DNA of 64,000 nucleotides, taken from positions 62,001-126,000 of the forward strand of contig NZ_FNSR01000001.1 of the NCBI RefSeq assembly GCF_900104845.1. Direction: 5' to 3'. Numbering within the stretch: the stretch's first letter is position 1; every line of letters starts with the position of its first letter. Below are positions 32,128-41,139 of this stretch, piece after piece. The position numbers and the translations under genes are program-made. The notes beneath the pieces are model-generated. The model was not told the DNA's origin. It saw only the letters and a list, made by a program, of their open reading frames with translations, and made no database searches. The DNA is from Paraburkholderia caballeronis (GTDB lineage: Bacteria > Pseudomonadota > Gammaproteobacteria > Burkholderiales > Burkholderiaceae).

Positions 32128-32906
32128 GAGCGCGCCTCCTGCAATGCCTGACGCGTCGCGCGCACGAGCCAGATCACGTCGGCCGCGAGCGCGATGAAGC
32201 TGAAGCCCATTTCGCGATACTGCTTCGCGCTTGCAGCGTCCATCGCGAAGATGCCGGTCGCGACGCCGGCGCTGCGTCCGGCCGACACGATCCGCAGCAT
32301 CGCGTCCTGCACCTGGGGGTGCTTCGAGTCGCCCAGGTGGCCGAGGCTCGCCGCGAGATCGGCCGGGCCGACGAACAGGCAATCGACGCCCGGCGTCGCC
32401 GCGATCTGCTCGACTTCCGCGAGCGCCTCCGCGGACTCGATCTGCACGATCGTCGCGATCTGCGCGTTCGCCCCGTGCAGATAGTCGCGCCGCATCCCGT
32501 ACGCGGCCGCGCGCACGACGCCCGCGACGCCGCGTTGGCCGTCGGGCGACTGCTCGTCCGGATAGCGGGTGAGGCTGACGGCCCGCGCCGCCTCGGCGGC
32601 CGAGCCGACATTCGGGAACATCAGCGTGCGCGCGCCGGCGTCGAGCACGCGCTTGACGAGCCACGGCTCGCTCGCGGGCAGCCGCACGACCGGCTCGGTC
32701 GGCAGATGTGCGGCGGCGATCGCGCGCAGTTGCGCGGTGGTGTCGGCGCTGTCGTTCGGCGCGTGTTCCATGTCGATCAGCAGCCAGTCGAAACCGGCGT
32801 GCGCGAGCGCCTCGGCGGCGGTTTCGCAGCCCATCGACAGCCACAGCCCGAACAGCGGCTCCGACTCTTTCAGGCGTTCCTTGAGGGGATTCGTGAAGGT
32901 GCTCAT
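32124..32906 (-). CDS. HpcH/HpaI family aldolase
   Basis: A 260-residue class II pyruvate-type aldolase. Typical motifs are LFGLWLSMGCETAAEALAHAGFDWLLIDMEHAPND, VVRLPASEPWLVKRVLDAGARTLMFPNV with the metal-binding region, and CLFVGPADLAASLGHLG. The family includes 2-keto-3-deoxy-sugar-acid and 4-hydroxy-2-oxoheptanedioate aldolases; the substrate cannot be told from sequence. It is the first gene of a pair with the Sel1 protein and lies downstream of the palindromic repeat array. Confidence 0.88.
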   Translation of the reverse strand: MSTFTNPLKERLKESEPLFGLWLSMGCETAAEALAHAGFDWLLIDMEHAPNDSADTTAQLRAIAAAHLPTEPVVRLPASEPWLVKRVLDAGARTLMFPNVGSAAEAARAVSLTRYPDEQSPDGQRGVAGVVRAAAYGMRRDYLHGANAQIATIVQIESAEALAEVEQIAATPGVDCLFVGPADLAASLGHLGDSKHPQVQDAMLRIVSAGRSAGVATGIFAMDAASAKQYREMGFSFIALAADVIWLVRATRQALQEARS

Positions 32907-32918
32907 TGTCAGGGACTC

Positions 32919-33115
32919 CTGTCGGTCGCCCTTGGCGCTTTAGCGCCTAGGGCGACCCCATGCAAAGCTGTCGGTCGCCCTTGGCGCTTTAGCGCCTAGG
33001 GCGACCCCATGCAAGGCTGTCGGTCGCCCTTGGCGCTTTAGCGCTTAGGGCGACCCCATGCAAAGCTGTCGGTCGCCCTTGGCGCTTTAGCGCATAGGTG
33101 GGACCCCATGCAAAA
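32919..33115. repeat. Four tandem 49-bp units, each a long palindrome
   Basis: Units start at 32919, 32968, 33017 and 33066, with period 49 and near identity. Each carries the inverted repeat GGTCGCCCT-T-GGCGC-TTTA-GCGCC-T-AGGGCGACC, a 9+5 bp stem with a four-base loop, followed by CCCATGCAAAG. The last unit is degenerate. The array lies 13 bases upstream of the HpcH/HpaI gene; the rest of the 387-base gap (33116-33293) holds nothing recognisable. Confidence 0.93.
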
Positions 33116-33293
33116 CCGTCAAGAATGCGCGGCACATGCGCCAGTCACAGCTGGGCTTCGCGGCCGGCATGTCTCGCTCCGTTACATTGTTAAAGCCGTT
33201 ATCGGAGCGATCATACCGCGACAATATAAGGCGGCCACTGGCGCGGCCCCCTTCGGACCCGGGCAACGCGGGCGCAGCGGCCCGCCCCATCCG

Positions 33294-33740
33294 CTAGTCG
33301 CGGATAACGTCGGCCCAGCAATTCGGCGTCTCGTACAACCGCACGCGATGCAGCCGCAGATTCACGCCGTAATGCGCGTCGTACACGCTCGCGAGGATGT
33401 CGAACGCGACCGCCGCGAGGTTCTCGACGGTCGGGATGCGATCGAGCACGACCGTCTTGTGGCCCGGCAGCGTTTCGAGGAAACCGCGCACCTGGGTGTC
33501 GCCTTCGTACACGAGGAACGCGTGATCCCAGCGATCGATCAGGTGCTGGTTCGCGAGCGCCTTCACGTCCGCGAAGTCCATCACCATGCCGCGGTCCGGC
33601 GCGCCTTCGGTGTCGACGAGATCGCCTTGCAGCGTGATTTCGAGCACGTAGCGATGCCCGTGCAGGTTGCGGCACTGGCTGCGGTGATCGGGAATGCGGT
33701 GGCCCGCGTCGAATTCGAGTTTTCGGGTAATCGTCAGCAC
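33294..33740 (-). CDS. queD: 6-carboxy-5,6,7,8-tetrahydropterin synthase
   Basis: A 148-residue zinc enzyme of preQ0/queuosine synthesis that makes 6-carboxytetrahydropterin from dihydroneopterin triphosphate. The zinc histidines are in FDAGHRIPDH and NLHGHRY; the catalytic His/Asp region is WDHAFLVYE. It is the last gene of queC-queE-queD, 6 bases after queE. Confidence 0.94.
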   Translation of the reverse strand: MLTITRKLEFDAGHRIPDHRSQCRNLHGHRYVLEITLQGDLVDTEGAPDRGMVMDFADVKALANQHLIDRWDHAFLVYEGDTQVRGFLETLPGHKTVVLDRIPTVENLAAVAFDILASVYDAHYGVNLRLHRVRLYETPNCWADVIRD

Positions 33741-33746
33741 GGCGGC

Positions 33747-34379
33747 TCAGGGAATGTTCAGATACTTGTGGGTCTGCATCGACAGACGCCACTGCGGATG
33801 GCGCTTGCACCAGTCGATCGCGAGCTTCGTGTTCAGATCGCGCGACGGGCCGTCCATCGGCTGCACGAGGAAATACTGGAAGTCGAGTTTCGCGTAGTCC
33901 GCGAGGCGCTGGTTGTCCTGCGGCACGACGACCTTCAGTTCGTTGCCCTTCGTGACGACGAGCGGCGCGTCGGCTTTCGGGCTCACGCAGATCCAGTCGA
34001 TGGTGTCCAGCACCGGCAGCGAGCCGTTCGTCTCGATCGCGATCTCGAAGCCGGCCGCGTGCAGCGCATCGACGAACGGCGGATCGATCTGCAGCATCGG
34101 CTCGCCGCCGGTGCAGACGACGAAGCGGTTGCCTTCGCCTTCCGGCCACAGCGATGCGATCTTCGCGACCAGTTCCTCGGCGCTGCGGTACTTGCCGCCG
34201 TTCTCGCCGTCGGTGCCGACGAAGTCGGTGTCGCAGAAGCGGCAGACCGCGTCAGAGCGATCTTCCTCGCGGCCCGACCACAGATTGCAGCCGGCGAACC
34301 GGCAGAACACGGCCGGGCGGCCGGCGTTCGCGCCTTCGCCCTGCAACGTGTAGAAGATTTCCTTTACCGCGTAGGTCAT
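33747..34379 (-). CDS. queE: 7-carboxy-7-deazaguanine synthase (radical SAM)
   Basis: A 210-residue radical-SAM enzyme that contracts carboxytetrahydropterin to CDG. Starts with YAVKEIFYTLQGEGANAGRP. The cluster cysteines are arranged as CNLWSG...VCRFCDTDF, the long-loop CX14CX2C pattern known from some QueE proteins, rather than the usual CX3CX2C. TGGEPMLQ and ETNGS follow. The ATG at 34379 fits the family; the open frame reaches 34469 without similarity. Confidence 0.93.
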   Translation of the reverse strand: MTYAVKEIFYTLQGEGANAGRPAVFCRFAGCNLWSGREEDRSDAVCRFCDTDFVGTDGENGGKYRSAEELVAKIASLWPEGEGNRFVVCTGGEPMLQIDPPFVDALHAAGFEIAIETNGSLPVLDTIDWICVSPKADAPLVVTKGNELKVVVPQDNQRLADYAKLDFQYFLVQPMDGPSRDLNTKLAIDWCKRHPQWRLSMQTHKYLNIP

Positions 34380-34556
34380 GCTGCTGTCTGTGATGGTTCT
34401 ACCGGGCGCCGGAGCGCGGGGTTGTCGTATTCGGGGTGCGCCGGATTCGGCGGCGCGCGGGGTCCGCAACGCCGGAACGTGAGCGGATCGTAGTAGTGCT
34501 TGCGACGCGCGGCGCGTGCCTGCACGCGCTTTTCCGCGCGCGCGTCGCGGGCGGGC

Positions 34557-35288
34557 TCAGACCGGTTCGCTGACCTGCTCGCCGGCGAGAAACGCGTCGT
34601 AGCCGCGCCTGCGCAACCGGCAGGCCGGGCATTCGCCGCAGCCGAAGCCCCACGGATGCAGTTCCGAACGCTCGCCGACGTAACACGTGTGCGTCTCGAC
34701 GCGAACCAGTTCGACCAGTTCATCGCCGCCCAACTGCTGCGCGAGCCGCCACGTGTCGGCCTTGTCGAGCCACATCAGCGGCGTCTCCAGCACGAAGCGG
34801 CTGTCCATTCCGAGGTTCAGCGCGACCTGCAAGGCCTTGATCGTGTCGTCGCGGCAGTCCGGATAACCGGAGAAGTCGGTTTCGCACATCCCTCCGACCA
34901 GCACCTTCAGCCCGCGCCGATACGCGATCGCCGCGGCGATCGTCATGAACATCAGATTGCGGCCCGGCACGAACGTGTTCGGCAGTCCGCTCGCGGCGGT
35001 TTCGATCTGAATCTCGCGCGTCATCGCAGTGTCGCTGATCGCGCCGAGCACCGACAGATCGACCATGTGGTCGTCGCCGAGGCGCTTGCCCCAGTCGGGG
35101 AACGCGTGCGCGACCGCGCTGCGGAATCCTTCACGGCATTCGAGTTCGACGCGATGGCGCTGGCCGTAGTCGAAGCCGAGCGTCTCGACGGTGTCGTACC
35201 GGTCGAGCGCCCATGCGAGACACGTGGCCGAATCCTGGCCGCCGGAAAACAGCACGAGCGCGCCGTTTTTACCGCCTGTTCGAGTCAC
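34557..35288 (-). CDS. queC: 7-cyano-7-deazaguanine synthase
   Basis: A 243-residue ATP-dependent enzyme that converts CDG to preQ0. It has the PP-loop [19 protein letters not shown] at the N-terminus, [15 protein letters not shown] and the zinc cysteines in [10 protein letters not shown] near the end. The start is a GTG with GGAG about seven bases upstream; no ATG lies close by, and the upstream frame to 35516 is not QueC-like. It is the first gene of the queCED cluster. Confidence 0.92.
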   Translation of the reverse strand: MTRTGGKNGALVLFSGGQDSATCLAWALDRYDTVETLGFDYGQRHRVELECREGFRSAVAHAFPDWGKRLGDDHMVDLSVLGAISDTAMTREIQIETAASGLPNTFVPGRNLMFMTIAAAIAYRRGLKVLVGGMCETDFSGYPDCRDDTIKALQVALNLGMDSRFVLETPLMWLDKADTWRLAQQLGGDELVELVRVETHTCYVGERSELHPWGFGCGECPACRLRRRGYDAFLAGEQVSEPV

Positions 35289-35603
35289 CGTGACACTCCG
35301 TGAAAATGAGATTCCCGCGCTGCGGGCCGCGCCGGACGGCGTTGCCGCCATACGAGCCGGGCGCGAAACCGGCTCATGCAGTATAGGTCGCGACCTTCCG
35401 CGCCATGGCCATCGGGCGCTTATACCGTCGATCCGTGCAGTCCGCGCGATGGACACCGCGGGACACTGCGGACCCGGCCGGATCGCCGCGCGGAAGACCA
35501 CGCGCGCTCCACGCACAAGCGCCCCGAAAAAGGAGCGTTATGTTATCACGCACCGCAACGACGGCCTGGACACCCGGCCCGACGCCCGACAGCGCCGCCA
35601 ACG

Positions 35604-35638
35604 AAAAAGCCCCAGGAATCGAATGATCTCCTGGGGCT
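35604..35638 (-). terminator. Terminator of tRNA-Phe
   Basis: Minus-strand stem AGCCCCAGGA / TCCTGGGGCT (10 bp) followed by TTTTT, just after the tRNA 3' end. The rest of the 35289-35603 gap holds nothing recognisable. Confidence 0.9.
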
Positions 35639-35644
35639 GCATTC

Positions 35645-35720
35645 TGGTGGCCTGGGACGGAATCGAACCATCGACACGCGGATTTTCAATCCGCTGCTCT
35701 ACCAACTGAGCTACCGGGCC
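35645..35720 (-). tRNA. tRNA-Phe (anticodon GAA)
   Basis: A 76-base cloverleaf with encoded CCA. Anticodon stem-loop GCGGATTGAAAATCCGC gives anticodon GAA; D arm GCTCAGTTGGTAGAGC and T loop TTCGATT are standard. The acceptor stem GGCCCGG / CCAGGCC has a C5-A68 mismatch. Confidence 0.95.
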
Positions 35721-35734
35721 AACGAAGAAAAAAG

Positions 35735-35763
35735 ATTATAGACAGTTCGAACCGATACCTCAA
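35735..35763 (-). promoter_or_regulatory. Promoter of tRNA-Phe
   Basis: Minus-strand TTGAGG (35758-35763), 17-base spacer, TATAAT (35735-35740), 14 bases before the tRNA. A textbook sigma-70 arrangement. Confidence 0.85.
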
Positions 35764-35812
35764 GTCCCTTCGCGAAAAAAATCGGACCGGACGGCGGTGC
35801 GCGCTTCGCGCG

Positions 35813-36502
35813 TCATTCGCCCTTGCTCTTGCCGAGGTCCACGCCGAGCTGCTTGAGCTTGCGATACAGGTGCGTCCGTTCGAGGCCGGTCTTTTCCGCG
35901 ACGCGCGTCATGCTGCCGTTCTCGCGCGCAAGGTGATACTCGAAATATGCGCGCTCGAACGCATCGCGCGCGTCGCGCAGCGGAATGTCGAACGAGATCG
36001 ACGCGGTCTGCGCGGCCAGCACGCCGCCCGGCACGCCATCCGCGTTCAGCATCGGCAGCGCGGCCGCCGATGCGATCACCGACGGCCCGCCCGCGCTCGC
36101 CGGCTTGCCCGCCGCCGCATTGACCGGCGCCGCGGCGGTACCGCGCGCAAGCCCCTGCTCGACCGCCTTCAGCAGCTTCTGCAACGCGATCGGCTTTTCG
36201 AGAAAATTCAGCGCGCCGATCTTCGTCGCCTCGACGGCCGTGTCGATCGTCGCATGCCCCGACATCATGATCACCGGCATCGTCAACTGGCCTTGCGCCG
36301 CCCATTCCTTCAACAGCGTGACGCCGTCGGTGTCCGGCATCCAGATGTCGAGCAGCACCAGGTCGGGCACCTGACGCACCCGGTAGTCCCGTGCCTCCTG
36401 CGCATTCTCTGCGACTTCGACAACGTGCCCTTCGTCGCTCAGGATCTCCGAGAGCAGTTCCCGGATGCCCATTTCATCGTCTACCACCAGGATGGTTGCC
36501 AT
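35813..36502 (-). CDS. NtrX-like response regulator lacking the AAA+ domain
   Basis: A 229-residue regulator with a receiver domain (VVDDEMGIRELL; phospho-acceptor D52 in LLDIWMPDTDG), an Ala/Pro/Gly linker (about residues 120-165) and a Fis-type helix-turn-helix (MTRVAEKTGLERTHLYRKLKQLGVDL). Helix-turn-helix and receiver resemble NtrX, but the central sigma-54-activating ATPase is absent, as in several beta-proteobacterial members. It follows the NtrY-like kinase with no spacer. Confidence 0.87.
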   Translation of the reverse strand: MATILVVDDEMGIRELLSEILSDEGHVVEVAENAQEARDYRVRQVPDLVLLDIWMPDTDGVTLLKEWAAQGQLTMPVIMMSGHATIDTAVEATKIGALNFLEKPIALQKLLKAVEQGLARGTAAAPVNAAAGKPASAGGPSVIASAAALPMLNADGVPGGVLAAQTASISFDIPLRDARDAFERAYFEYHLARENGSMTRVAEKTGLERTHLYRKLKQLGVDLGKSKGE

Positions 36503-38917
36503 TTACGCTGCCCTTGTCTGCACTGTTGCTTTTGTCGTTCCCTGCGACGCGGCGGCACCCGCCGACGTCGCGCCGGAACCCGGCGTGGCGGCGTCGTCCG
36601 CCAGTTGGAGGAAGAGTATCGAGATCTGCGCGCCTTCGGTCACGTCGCCCGCCTTCGTCCGGTTGCGAATGTCGATGCGCGCGCCATGCTCGTCGACGAT
36701 CTTCTTGACCATCGCAAGCCCCAGACCTGTCCCTTTGGTCTTGGTCGTCACGTAAGGTTCGAATGCGCGCGTGAGGATGCGCGCCGGAAAGCCCGGACCA
36801 TTGTCCGATACCGTCAGCCTCACGGCAACGCGGGTGCGGCCTTGCGCGTCGGGATCGCCATATTCTACGGTGCGCGTTTCGAGCAGCACGCGCGGCTGGT
36901 CAACCTCGGCGACCGCATCCTGCGCGTTCTGCAGCAGGTTGTGAATCACCTGCCGCAGTTGCGTCGCGTCGCCGCGAATCACCGGCAGCGCGGACAGTTC
37001 GACCTTGATCGCGCTCTTGCCTTCCTCGATGCCGTACAGCGTCAGCACTTCGGTCACGAGGTCGTTCAGCTGCAGGCTCGCGAGCACCGCCGGCGGCGTG
37101 CGCGCGTAGTCGCGGAAGTTGTCGACCATCTGCTTCATCGCGGCGACCTGGTTCACGATCGTCGTCGCGCCGCGCTTCAGCACTTCCGCGTCGGCCGGCG
37201 CGAGCTTGTCCGACAGCTTCATCTGCAGACGCTCGGCCGACAACTGGATCGGCGTCAGCGGATTCTTGATCTCGTGCGCGAGACGCCGCGCGACCTCGCC
37301 CCACGCAACCGAACGCTGCGCTGAGATCACGTCCGAAATGTCGTCGAACACGACGACGTAGCCGGACGTCTGACGCTCGCCCGCGTCGCTGCCGGTGTCC
37401 GACACGAGGCGCGCGCCGCGCACGAGCAGCGTCAGCGGATCGGTCTCGCCGGGCACCGGCACCGAAAACTGCTGCTGCCAGTGGCCCCGGTCCCCTTCGC
37501 CGGCCCCGCTCGCCGCCTCGCGGTCGGCGAACGCCTTGCGCACCATCGCGCCGAAGTCCGACAGCACCGCGATCTGGTCGAGCGACACGCCGAGCTGGGT
37601 CTGGAACGGCTGGCGGAAGATCCGCTCGGCGCCGCGGTTCGCGGTCGTCAGCCGGAACTGGCGGTCGAACACGAACACGCCCGCGGTCAGGTTCGCGAGA
37701 ATGCTTTCGAGGTACGCCTTCGAATGTTCGAGCGCGATGCGGTTCTTCTCGACCGCGAGCCGCGCCTCCGAAAGCTGGCGCGTCATCGCGTTGAAAGACT
37801 GTGTGAGGAAGCCGAGTTCGTCGCGCGACTTCACTTCGCGCTTCGGCGTGTAGTCGCCCTCGGTCACTTCCTTCGTGCCCTGCGCGAGCAGGAACAGCGG
37901 CCGCGCAAGCTGGTTGCCGAGCGCGAGCGCGAGCATCATCGCGATGAACGTCGCAAGGAACAGCGCGAGCGTCAGCGTGCCGATGTACATCTTGCGCAGC
38001 CCGGTGCGGCCGAGCGCCTTTTCCTGATACTCGCGATACGCCCGCTGCACCGCATCCGCATTGCGCGCGAGCGTCGGCGGCACCGGCAGCGTCAATTGCA
38101 GGAACCGCTCGGCCGGCTGCAGCAGAGACGCGTTCGAATCCGGAATCCGCTGCACGACGCGCAGCCGCAGCGCCCCTTTCGAGCCGTGCTCGCGCGGGTC
38201 GCCGTCCACCTCGCCTTCGATCGCCGCGTAACCCCGGCCGCGCGCCTGCTCGATCATCATCGGCGTCGGCATGTCGGGCGGCACGAGCGACGAGAAGTTG
38301 CTCGACGCCTGCGCGACGACGTGCATGTCCGGCGACGCGCCGGACATGCTGCGGCCCGGCTCGACGATCATCGCATCCTGCACGCCGAACTGGTCGCGCA
38401 GCCGCAGCAGCGTCAGCGTCGTGCCGGCCGCGTCGCCGCTCGCGATCTGCTCGGACATCAGCCGGCCCTTCGTCTGCAGGTCCGACAGCGACGCGTCCAG
38501 CATCCCGCGCCCGAGGTTCAGGCCGGCGGTCAGCGCGGTTTCGACGTTCACGTCGAACCATGACTCGATGCTGCGCGACACGAACTGGTACGACACGATG
38601 TAGATGATCCCGCCCGGCACCACGCCGACGAGCGCGAAGAAGAACGCGAGTTTCGCGAGCAGCCGCGTGCCGAACTTGCCGCGCCGCAATCGCACGGCGA
38701 TCACGACGACGAGCGCCGCGACGACGAGCAGGAAGATCAGCGCGACCGCGATGTTCGCGACGTACAGCCAGCCGTAATAGCGGTCGAAGAATTCGGTGTT
38801 CGCGCTCGCGGCCGCGAGCAGCACGAGCAGCAGCGTCGCGGTGAGCGCGACGGTCGATACGAGCAGCTTCACGACGAAGCCGCTGAAGCTGGCGGCGCGG
38901 CGCACTTTACCTCGCAC
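36503..38917 (-). CDS. NtrY-like sensor histidine kinase
   Basis: An 804-residue inner-membrane kinase. There are three to four N-terminal transmembrane segments (about residues 15-120), a periplasmic sensor region, a further membrane segment near 320, a HAMP domain (about 335-390, NQLARPLFLLAQGTKEVTEGD), a PAS domain (about 395-530), then HisKA with RRLAHEIKNPLTPIQLSAERL and HATPase boxes NLLQNAQDAV, DNGPGFP and GTGLGLAMV. NtrYX systems are linked to nitrogen or redox and envelope control. It overlaps the DUF4390 gene by 11 bases. Confidence 0.9.
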   Translation of the reverse strand: MRGKVRRAASFSGFVVKLLVSTVALTATLLLVLLAAASANTEFFDRYYGWLYVANIAVALIFLLVVAALVVVIAVRLRRGKFGTRLLAKLAFFFALVGVVPGGIIYIVSYQFVSRSIESWFDVNVETALTAGLNLGRGMLDASLSDLQTKGRLMSEQIASGDAAGTTLTLLRLRDQFGVQDAMIVEPGRSMSGASPDMHVVAQASSNFSSLVPPDMPTPMMIEQARGRGYAAIEGEVDGDPREHGSKGALRLRVVQRIPDSNASLLQPAERFLQLTLPVPPTLARNADAVQRAYREYQEKALGRTGLRKMYIGTLTLALFLATFIAMMLALALGNQLARPLFLLAQGTKEVTEGDYTPKREVKSRDELGFLTQSFNAMTRQLSEARLAVEKNRIALEHSKAYLESILANLTAGVFVFDRQFRLTTANRGAERIFRQPFQTQLGVSLDQIAVLSDFGAMVRKAFADREAASGAGEGDRGHWQQQFSVPVPGETDPLTLLVRGARLVSDTGSDAGERQTSGYVVVFDDISDVISAQRSVAWGEVARRLAHEIKNPLTPIQLSAERLQMKLSDKLAPADAEVLKRGATTIVNQVAAMKQMVDNFRDYARTPPAVLASLQLNDLVTEVLTLYGIEEGKSAIKVELSALPVIRGDATQLRQVIHNLLQNAQDAVAEVDQPRVLLETRTVEYGDPDAQGRTRVAVRLTVSDNGPGFPARILTRAFEPYVTTKTKGTGLGLAMVKKIVDEHGARIDIRNRTKAGDVTEGAQISILFLQLADDAATPGSGATSAGAAASQGTTKATVQTRAA

Positions 38918-39497
38918 GTTCGGTCACCGTGAAGTTGAAACGCTTCCAGTCGGAAGAGAGATTCCAGTCGCGGTTGTTCACCGCGTCGATCTGGAACAGC
39001 TTGGGCATCAGCGCGACGTCGAGCTGCATGCGCACCGACGCGGCGTACGTCTCGCCGGGGCTCACCTGGTTGTGGTCGATCACGTGCCACGACGTCACAT
39101 GGCGGATCACCGACAGCGCCTCGTCGAGTGTCGGAAAGCCGAGCTGCAGGCCGCCGCTCGACACGCGATATTCGCGCGTGAGCGGCTGGAACGACAGGCG
39201 AATGCTTTGCGATACGTTCACGGGCTGTTCATCGAACCAGTACCAGCGCGGGCGCGTCAGTTCGAAGTCGGTGGTGAAGTAGAGCGGAATGCCCTTGTTG
39301 ACCGCATCCTCCAGACTGCTGTTCAGTTCGAAGTCGAAGCGGGCGTCGAGGCTCCAGCCGCTCGCGTCCGCCTGTAGCGACGCGCGCTGGACCGAAATCG
39401 AATCGGCGCGCGCCGGGCCGGCCGCAACGAAGCCGAAAACCAGCGCGATCCAGATCAGCGCCGCGAGCCGCAGCGGGAAGAAGCGTTTGATGATCAC
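38907..39497 (-). CDS. DUF4390 family secreted protein
   Basis: A 196-residue protein of the DUF4390 family, usually found between rsmB and the NtrY-like kinase in beta-proteobacteria. It has a signal-like N-terminus (FFPLRLAALIWIALVFGFVAAGPARA) and a beta-rich body (YFTTDFELTRPRWYWFDE). The chosen GTG start overlaps the rsmB stop (GTGA). Its position suggests a periplasmic helper of the kinase, but no function is established. Confidence 0.8.
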   Translation of the reverse strand: MIIKRFFPLRLAALIWIALVFGFVAAGPARADSISVQRASLQADASGWSLDARFDFELNSSLEDAVNKGIPLYFTTDFELTRPRWYWFDEQPVNVSQSIRLSFQPLTREYRVSSGGLQLGFPTLDEALSVIRHVTSWHVIDHNQVSPGETYAASVRMQLDVALMPKLFQIDAVNNRDWNLSSDWKRFNFTVTERAR

Positions 39498-40987
39498 CGT
39501 TTCTGAAAGCGCGCGTAGAAGAATCCGTCGTGATCTGCGGCGCAATCCGAATCCGGGCTGGCGTCCGCGTCGGCGTCGTGCCGGGCGTCAGCGGCCGCGC
39601 CGCTGTCTGTGTCCCCGGCCGGCGCACCGCCTGACGTGGGCAGCAATTGTCCGGGCGCGTCCAATCGTACCGCATCCGGATGACTGCTTTCAAACCAGCG
39701 CGCCTGTGCGTCACCCTCTTCGGGGAAGATCGAGCACGTGACGTACAGCAGTTCGCCGCCCGGTTTCAGCAGCGGCCACAGCGCGTCGACAATGCGCCGC
39801 TGCTCGTTGACGAGCGCGCCGATGTCCGCGGGCCTACGCAGCCAGCGGATGTCCGGATGGCGGCGCACGATGCCCGACGCCGAGCACGGCACGTCCGCGA
39901 GGATCCGGTCGAACGGCTGGCCGTCGTGCCACGCGGACGGCGTCGCGGCATCGCCGACGACCACCTGCGCGGACAGGCCGAGCCGCGCGAGGTTGTCGCC
40001 GATCCGCGCGGCGCGCGCCGGATCGCTTTCGAGCGCGACGAGGTCGACGTCCGCGCGTTCGAGCAGATGGCCGGTCTTGCCGCCGGGCGCCGCGCACGCG
40101 TCGAGCACGCGCATGCCGTCGCGCGCGCCGAGCAGTTGCGCGGCGAGTTGCGCGCCGGCGTCCTGCACCGACACGTCGCCGGCCGCGAAACCCGGAATAC
40201 GATCGACCGGCAGCGCGGTCGCGAGCCGCACCGCGCGTTCGCCGACGCGTGTCGCGCCGATCCCGGCCGCGCGCAGCCGTTCGAGATACGCATCGACGGT
40301 CGAACGGCGCGCGTTCACGCGCAACGTCAGCGGTCCCTGGCGATTGCCGGCGTCGAGGATCGACTGCCACGCGTCGGGCCATGCGGCGCGCGTCGCGTCG
40401 ATCCACCATTGCGGGTAGCTCCAGCGCGCGACGTCGTCTTTCGCAGCGGCCGCCAGCAATGCGTCGCGCTCGCGCAGAAAACCGCGCAGCACCGCGTTGA
40501 CGAGCCCCTTCGCGAACGCGACCTCGCGGCGCGCGCCAATCGCGCGGACCGCCTGATCGACCACGGTGAACGGCGCATACGCGGCGTTCGCCTCGTCGTC
40601 GAGCAGCAGCGCGAGCGCGCACGCGAGCAGATTGCCGACGTGCTCGGGCGGCGCCTTGCTGACGCGCGTGCGCAGCAGCCAGTCGACGGTCCCGAGCCGG
40701 CGCATCGTTCGGTAGGCGATGTCCTGCACCGCGCCGCGCGACTGCGCGACGCTCGCGGCGGGCAACGCGGCGAACGCCGCCGCGAGCGCCGCGGGCAGCG
40801 CCGCGCCGCCGCGCACGTCGCCGACTACCTGCGCCGCCTGGTCGAGCGAGAAGCCGAGCGAGTCCGGAATCAGAGACACGACGGAGCCCGCCGGCGCGTG
40901 CGCAGCCGGCTGCGCACCGCGCGCGGCCTGCGAGCGGCGGGACGACGCGTGCTGGGCGGCTGGCCGCCTGGAAGAACTGGATGTCAT
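39494..40987 (-). CDS. rsmB: 16S rRNA (cytosine-967-C5) methyltransferase
   Basis: A 497-residue enzyme with an N-terminal NusB-like RNA-binding domain (about residues 60-215) and a C-terminal SAM methyltransferase domain. The catalytic cysteines are in DVPCSASG (motif IV) and YVTCSIFPEE (motif VI); motif I is VLDACAAPGGKTGHLLE. Near the C-terminus an Asp/Ala/Pro-rich insert (PTSGGAPAGDTDSGAAADAR) precedes the final FYARFQKR. First gene of the rsmB-DUF4390-ntrYX run. Confidence 0.94.
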   Translation of the reverse strand: MTSSSSRRPAAQHASSRRSQAARGAQPAAHAPAGSVVSLIPDSLGFSLDQAAQVVGDVRGGAALPAALAAAFAALPAASVAQSRGAVQDIAYRTMRRLGTVDWLLRTRVSKAPPEHVGNLLACALALLLDDEANAAYAPFTVVDQAVRAIGARREVAFAKGLVNAVLRGFLRERDALLAAAAKDDVARWSYPQWWIDATRAAWPDAWQSILDAGNRQGPLTLRVNARRSTVDAYLERLRAAGIGATRVGERAVRLATALPVDRIPGFAAGDVSVQDAGAQLAAQLLGARDGMRVLDACAAPGGKTGHLLERADVDLVALESDPARAARIGDNLARLGLSAQVVVGDAATPSAWHDGQPFDRILADVPCSASGIVRRHPDIRWLRRPADIGALVNEQRRIVDALWPLLKPGGELLYVTCSIFPEEGDAQARWFESSHPDAVRLDAPGQLLPTSGGAPAGDTDSGAAADARHDADADASPDSDCAADHDGFFYARFQKR

Positions 40988-41091
40988 GGAAATGCGGAAA
41001 ACGGGGCGCGCACGGCGCGTGGCCCAAACGCTGCATTGTAGCGTGGCGTGTCCGCAACGCCGTCTGCGCAAACGCGGCGTCCGCGCAAATG

Positions 41092-41117
41092 AAAAGGGCA
41101 GGCGCACGGCCTGCCCT
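41092..41117 (-). terminator. Terminator after htpX
   Basis: Stem GGGCAGGC (41096-41103) / GCCTGCCC (41109-41116), with TTTT on the minus strand side. The T-run is short, so efficiency is uncertain. Confidence 0.65.
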
Positions 41118-41139
41118 CGTTCAGCGGTCGGTCACGCGT

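Noticed and set aside
32919..33115. CRISPR array
   Set aside because: The 49-bp units are contiguous and palindromic throughout, with no unique spacers and no cas genes nearby.
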